In this document: positions 59,342-64,000 of the stretch, piece by piece
Layout: each line of letters begins with the position of its first letter
Position numbering within the stretch: position 1 is the first letter of the stretch
Origin: Kribbella flavida DSM 17836
GTDB lineage: Bacteria; Actinomycetota; Actinomycetes; Propionibacteriales; Kribbellaceae
DNA: 64,000 nucleotides
Assembly (NCBI RefSeq): GCF_000024345.1
Contig: NC_013729.1
Span: 5,146,001-5,210,000 of the forward strand
Direction of reading: 5' to 3'
The notes under the pieces: generated by a model
Told to the model about the DNA's origin: nothing
Database searches by the model: none
Seen by the model: the letters and a program-made list of their open reading frames with translations, nothing else
Position numbers and translations under genes: made by a program

Positions 59342-62074
59342 ATGCAGCACTCACGCCGGCTGGTGGGCATCGCCGTTGCCGCGGCCTTGCTCGCCACCAC
59401 ACTCGGTCTTTCGACACCCGCCGCCGGGCAACCAGCGGCCAGGACGGCGGCCGCGGCGGCCGACTACCCGTTCCCGCTGCCGGACTTCAGCCATCCGGAC
59501 CGTCCGCACGCGCCGCGGTTCACCAAGCACCAGTTGCCGCCGATGCTGGTGGTCTACGGCCGGTTCGACGACCTGACGAACCTGAGCGAGTTCGGCGCCG
59601 AGGACAAGTTCTTCCCGATCTTCGGTTTCGGCACCGTCAGCGACTACTACCTGCAGAACGGGCTCGGCGTGCTCACCCCGGTGCCCGAGACGTACGGCGA
59701 ACGCGACAACGGCGTCGTCGTGGTCGAGCTCGGCCGGTCCGCGGCCTGGTTCGGCCAGGACGTCGGCGTCCGGCGGCGTACGATGCTCGACCTGGCCGAC
59801 CAGTACGTCGACTTCGCGCGGTTCGACACCAACGACAACGGCCGGATCGAGGACTCCGAGCTCGCGGTGGTCACGCTGGTGACCTCGCCGGACCCGACCT
59901 ACTCCTGCGGGCAGACGGCCGGAGTCGGCGCCGGCCGGACGCTGGACGGCAAGACGGTCGCCTTCAGCACCGCCGACGGCGGCTCGCTGACCAACAACCT
60001 CACCTTCGCGCACGAGGTCGCCCACCAGGCCTTCGACCTGGCCGACCACTACGGCTTCGGTGTCGGGGCGTGGGACCTGGCCGGGCCGACCTGCGGTGGA
60101 TCGACCCAGGTCTGGCAGGAACCGAACGCCTGGCACCGGATGCACATCGGCGACGACAAGCCGACGGTGATCACCAAGGACCGCTACGTCACGCTGCTGC
60201 CGCACGACCTGGCGCCGTACCGGTCGTACCTGCTGTACGACCCGGAGCGCGGCACCGACGACTACTTCATGATCGAGGCGCGCCGGCCGGTGACCGGAAC
60301 CTACGAGCAGAACGTGCCCGACGACGGCCTGATGGTCTGGCGCATCGACGAGCGCAACGTGCGCAGCGGCTTCGAGCACCTGCGGGGCGTCGAGATGATC
60401 CGGCCCGACGGCATGCGGACCCCGGGCTGTGTCGACGAGGACGTCGACGGGCGCGCGGACGAGGATCCGGTGAACGGCCGCGACGACGACGGCGACGGCC
60501 GGACCGACGAGGACCGCGGCCCGGACCGCGACGGGGACGGCCGGACCGACGAGGACCCGGCCAACAGCGTGGACGACGACGGCGACGGGCGCACCGACGA
60601 GGACCCGGACGAGGTGGACGACGACTGCTACGGCGGCAGTGACACCGACGCCTGGAACCCGGCCGACACCCGGACGCCGCAACGCGAGATGACAGCGGCC
60701 TGGGCGGACGGTGCTCCGGCCAAGGTGGCGGTGCGGGCGATCGGCCACACCTTCGCCGTACCGACGCGATCGACGCTGCGGGCGTACGTCGACGTCCGCG
60801 GTCCCGGCATTCTCGTCGACGCGGCGGGCCCGAACGGCGACTCGCCGCACCCGACACTGACCGCGGGCAGCACGGCCACCTTCTCGTTCGCCGTGATGAA
60901 CACCGGTGAGGCGACCGACACCTTCGAGTTCACCGAGCTGGTCCCGGCCGGCTGGACGGCGACCACCCAGCGGATGACCCTGGCGGCCGGCCAGCGAGCG
61001 ACCGCGACGATCACCGTCACGGTCGGCACGGACGAGCTGGTCGGTGAACGGCACACGCTGATCGCGCGCGGCCGCAGTACGACGGACTCTTCGGTGGTGA
61101 CGGAGTATCCGTTCCTGGTGGACCTCAACCGGCCCACCGCGGTCACGTACACCGGCGACAGCGCGGTCGACCACTCGGACCCCGCGCGGTTGGCGGCCCG
61201 GGTCACCGACCAGCTGAGCGGAGCACCGCTGGCCGGGCGCACGGTGGTCTTCAGCTACACCGACCAGGTCTTCGTCGAGGGCGTCACCGGTGCCGACGGA
61301 GTAGCCACGGCGACCTGGCCCGCGGAGCTACCACCTGGTCCCTACATGTTCACGATGTCGGCGGGCTCGAAGGACGGCTACACCGGCAGTACCGGCACCT
61401 TCCCGATCACTGTCGAGCCGGAGAACGCGACCCTGGCCGTCACCAGTCCGGCTGTGTACGCGGACGACTCCGGCCAGGCGATGACGATCCAGGTGACTCA
61501 GGAAGCCGATGGAACGCCGGCCGACCTCAGCCGCGCTACGGTCAAGGTGCAGTTGCGTTCGAGCCTCACCGGCGAACTCCGGAGCTACAGCGCAGCGGTT
61601 GCAACGGGTGGTGTCGCCACTGTGCCACTGGACGCGCCGGCGGGCCTCTGGTCCGCGACGGTCGAGCTGACCGGCGGCTACTTCACCGCGCCACCGATCC
61701 AGACCGAGCTGGTGGTGTACGACCCTGACGGCGAGGTCACCGGCGCTGCGGTAGGGCCTGACAGCGCGGGAACGAACACCGTGCTCACCGTGTCCGCCCG
61801 CTACCTCGACGACGCGCCTTCGGGCTCGGTCACCCTGACCTCTGGTCGTCGTGTCTTCACCGGGACCGGGCTGCGCTGGCTGGTGGTCTCGGGGACGACG
61901 GCCGTGCTGGAAGTGACCGGTCGCCTCGACAAGCAACCGGCCACCCTGCGGGCGACAGTGCAGACCGCCGGAGCCCGGGACCACTTCTCGGCCACGGTGA
62001 CCGGCGCGACCACGTCCTACGCCACCGGCGACGTGACCACCAGGGCCGGCTCCTTCACCGTGCGAACCTCCTGA
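59342..62074 (+). CDS. Large secreted M6-like metalloprotease with calcium-binding repeats
   Basis: 910 residues. A signal peptide (about 1-30) is followed by an M6-like catalytic part: TFAHEVAHQAFDLADHYG supplies zinc ligands His224 and His228 with Glu225 as base, and WDLAGP plus NAWHRMHIG match the M6 region after the site. An EF-hand-like loop FDTNDNGRIEDSE lies at 161-173. Residues 364-428 form an Asp-rich stretch of DDDGDGRTDED-type repeats, probably calcium-binding. The rest (about 470-910) is beta-sandwich-like repeats for surface binding. It is probably an extracellular, calcium-stabilised protease. The third zinc ligand is not certain (Asp232 or Asp235), so activity is not guaranteed. 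Confidence 0.85.
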   Translation: MQHSRRLVGIAVAAALLATTLGLSTPAAGQPAARTAAAAADYPFPLPDFSHPDRPHAPRFTKHQLPPMLVVYGRFDDLTNLSEFGAEDKFFPIFGFGTVSDYYLQNGLGVLTPVPETYGERDNGVVVVELGRSAAWFGQDVGVRRRTMLDLADQYVDFARFDTNDNGRIEDSELAVVTLVTSPDPTYSCGQTAGVGAGRTLDGKTVAFSTADGGSLTNNLTFAHEVAHQAFDLADHYGFGVGAWDLAGPTCGGSTQVWQEPNAWHRMHIGDDKPTVITKDRYVTLLPHDLAPYRSYLLYDPERGTDDYFMIEARRPVTGTYEQNVPDDGLMVWRIDERNVRSGFEHLRGVEMIRPDGMRTPGCVDEDVDGRADEDPVNGRDDDGDGRTDEDRGPDRDGDGRTDEDPANSVDDDGDGRTDEDPDEVDDDCYGGSDTDAWNPADTRTPQREMTAAWADGAPAKVAVRAIGHTFAVPTRSTLRAYVDVRGPGILVDAAGPNGDSPHPTLTAGSTATFSFAVMNTGEATDTFEFTELVPAGWTATTQRMTLAAGQRATATITVTVGTDELVGERHTLIARGRSTTDSSVVTEYPFLVDLNRPTAVTYTGDSAVDHSDPARLAARVTDQLSGAPLAGRTVVFSYTDQVFVEGVTGADGVATATWPAELPPGPYMFTMSAGSKDGYTGSTGTFPITVEPENATLAVTSPAVYADDSGQAMTIQVTQEADGTPADLSRATVKVQLRSSLTGELRSYSAAVATGGVATVPLDAPAGLWSATVELTGGYFTAPPIQTELVVYDPDGEVTGAAVGPDSAGTNTVLTVSARYLDDAPSGSVTLTSGRRVFTGTGLRWLVVSGTTAVLEVTGRLDKQPATLRATVQTAGARDHFSATVTGATTSYATGDVTTRAGSFTVRTS
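60431..60626 (+). repeat. Asp-rich calcium-type repeat coding region
   Basis: Three near-identical copies of GACGGGGACGGCCGGACCGA-like sequence encode GDGRTDED units inside the protease gene. They resemble the loop repeats of dockerin or thrombospondin type 3 proteins. Copy number may vary between strains. Confidence 0.65.
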
Positions 62075-62093
62075 GAAGTTCCTCGTGGGTGCG

Positions 62094-62120
62094 TGTCCGG
62101 TTCGGTCCGCGGTCATCGAC
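62094..62120 (+). promoter_or_regulatory. Possible ECF42 promoter of the DGPF gene
   Basis: TGTCCG (62094-62099) and CGAC (62117-62120) are spaced by 17 bases, close to the ECF42-type motif TGTCGA / CG(A/T)C. The matching pair before the other ECF42 gene at 15.8 kb has the same spacing. The leader to the ATG would be about 45 bases. Confidence 0.4.
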
Positions 62121-62173
62121 GTTCCCGACGAGAGGCGCCACAGTGGTGTCACTGCACACGACGGGAGAGTCGC

Positions 62174-62590
62174 ATGAAGTACATGATCCTCAGCTACGCC
62201 ACCCAGCACGACTACGACGGGATGGCGGGCAAGGACACCGACGGGCCGGCCTGGACACCGGAGCAGTTCGCCGCGATGGGGGAGTTCATGCAGAAGTTCA
62301 CCACCGAGCTGGCCGAGTCCGGCGAGCTCGTCGAGACCCGCGGGCTGGCGGCGCCGGCGCTGACCCGCAGGATCGGCTCCCGCAACGGCGAAGTGGTCGT
62401 CACCGACGGCCCGTACGCGGAGACGCAGGAGGTGCTGGCCGGCTACTGGGTCGTCGAGTGCGACTCCCTCGACCGCGCCACCGAGATCGCCGCCCGGCTG
62501 AACGAGACCCCGGCCCCCGAGCACGTCCGCGCCGCGGCGTACGCGGACATCCGGCCGCTCATGGAGCACCAGGAAGAGCTGCTCACCTGA
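62174..62590 (+). CDS. DGPF/YCII-related protein, ECF42 partner
   Basis: 138 residues. MKYMILSYATQHDYDGM is the YCII-like start; the Asp-Gly-Pro motif is VVTDGPYAETQEVLAGYWVVEC near residue 78. DGPF proteins are dimeric ferredoxin-like folds encoded next to ECF42 sigma factors. The ECF42 gene follows 36 bases later. Their biochemical role is not known. Confidence 0.9.
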   Translation: MKYMILSYATQHDYDGMAGKDTDGPAWTPEQFAAMGEFMQKFTTELAESGELVETRGLAAPALTRRIGSRNGEVVVTDGPYAETQEVLAGYWVVECDSLDRATEIAARLNETPAPEHVRAAAYADIRPLMEHQEELLT

Positions 62591-62626
62591 TCCGGGCCCG
62601 ACCTCACCGGCTGACGCAGAGAGGAG

Positions 62627-63856
<1,230 letters not shown>

Positions 63857-63939
63857 AGTAGCCGCCGCAGCCGAACGCCCAGCGGAGCACTGGCACCTGC
63901 CGTCAGCTGCTCGTTGCTGATTCGCGAGAGAAGCAGTGC

Positions 63940-64000
63940 CTACCCGGCCGGCCGGACGCTGGCGAAGACGGCCATGAGTCCAGGCGGCAGGCCGGCTACC
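63940..64000 (-). CDS. C-terminal end of a minus-strand protein, partial
   Basis: On the minus strand the last 19 codons read VAGLPPGLMAVFASVRPAG before a TAG at 63942-63940. The LPPGLMAVFA ending resembles the tail of small SAM-dependent methyltransferases. Too little is present for a firm call. The 80 bases between it and the ECF42 stop show no other gene. Confidence 0.35.
   Translation of the reverse strand, partial: VAGLPPGLMAVFASVRPAG

Noticed and set aside
60431..60626. Repeat in the protease gene as a mobile or CRISPR element
   Set aside because: It is in frame and encodes Asp-rich calcium-type loops.

Overview
This window is chromosomal DNA of a very GC-rich actinobacterium. Start codons are often GTG or TTG, genes commonly overlap as ATGA or GTGA, some genes look leaderless, and a GlnR-type box precedes amtB. 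Gene content and protein style suggest the Propionibacteriales, probably Kribbella or a relative; that genus call is an inference made without a database search. No rRNA, tRNA, CRISPR array, prophage or insertion sequence was seen, and no gene-free stretch exceeds 300 bases.

The backbone is the conserved actinobacterial block ffh - glnD - glnB - amtB - ftsY - smc - mutM - rnc - rpmF - DUF177 - coaD - rsmD - recG - DAK/FakA - rpmB - thiD - thiL - Lrp domain - DUF3515, almost all on the minus strand. It covers protein targeting, nitrogen sensing, chromosome segregation, ribosome and RNA maturation, coenzyme A and thiamine synthesis and DNA repair. Accessory genes are inserted at several joints: an arginase-like enzyme and DUF2332 (3.4-5.4 kb); regulators, a thioredoxin-reductase-like enzyme, asparaginase, an ECF42 sigma factor and a globin operon (9.5-18.2 kb); cydABDC with a BlaI/M56 pair and a PLP aldolase (19.4-27.8 kb); an MFS pump, an RlmM-like methyltransferase and a P-loop kinase (39.8-42.5 kb); and a sugar ABC operon, HAD phosphatases, an MFS pump and a ROK regulator (43-53.5 kb). 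After DUF3515 come a two-component system, a small membrane protein, a large secreted M6-like protease and a DGPF/ECF42 pair.

The window holds several likely working units. amtB-glnB-glnD is a nitrogen-sensing operon under a probable GlnR box. Truncated globin, flavohemoglobin and a DivIVA-domain protein form one translationally coupled operon, and cytochrome bd lies close by, suggesting an oxygen/NO defence neighbourhood. cydABDC diverges from a BlaI-type repressor and M56 protease across three evenly spaced operators. The sugar operon ends in an unusual Gfo/Idh - aldo/keto reductase fusion.

The most unusual signal is a 164-bp near-perfect palindrome that exactly fills the gap between rnc (RNase III) and mutM. 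All its wobble-compatible mismatches fall on the strand antisense to both genes.
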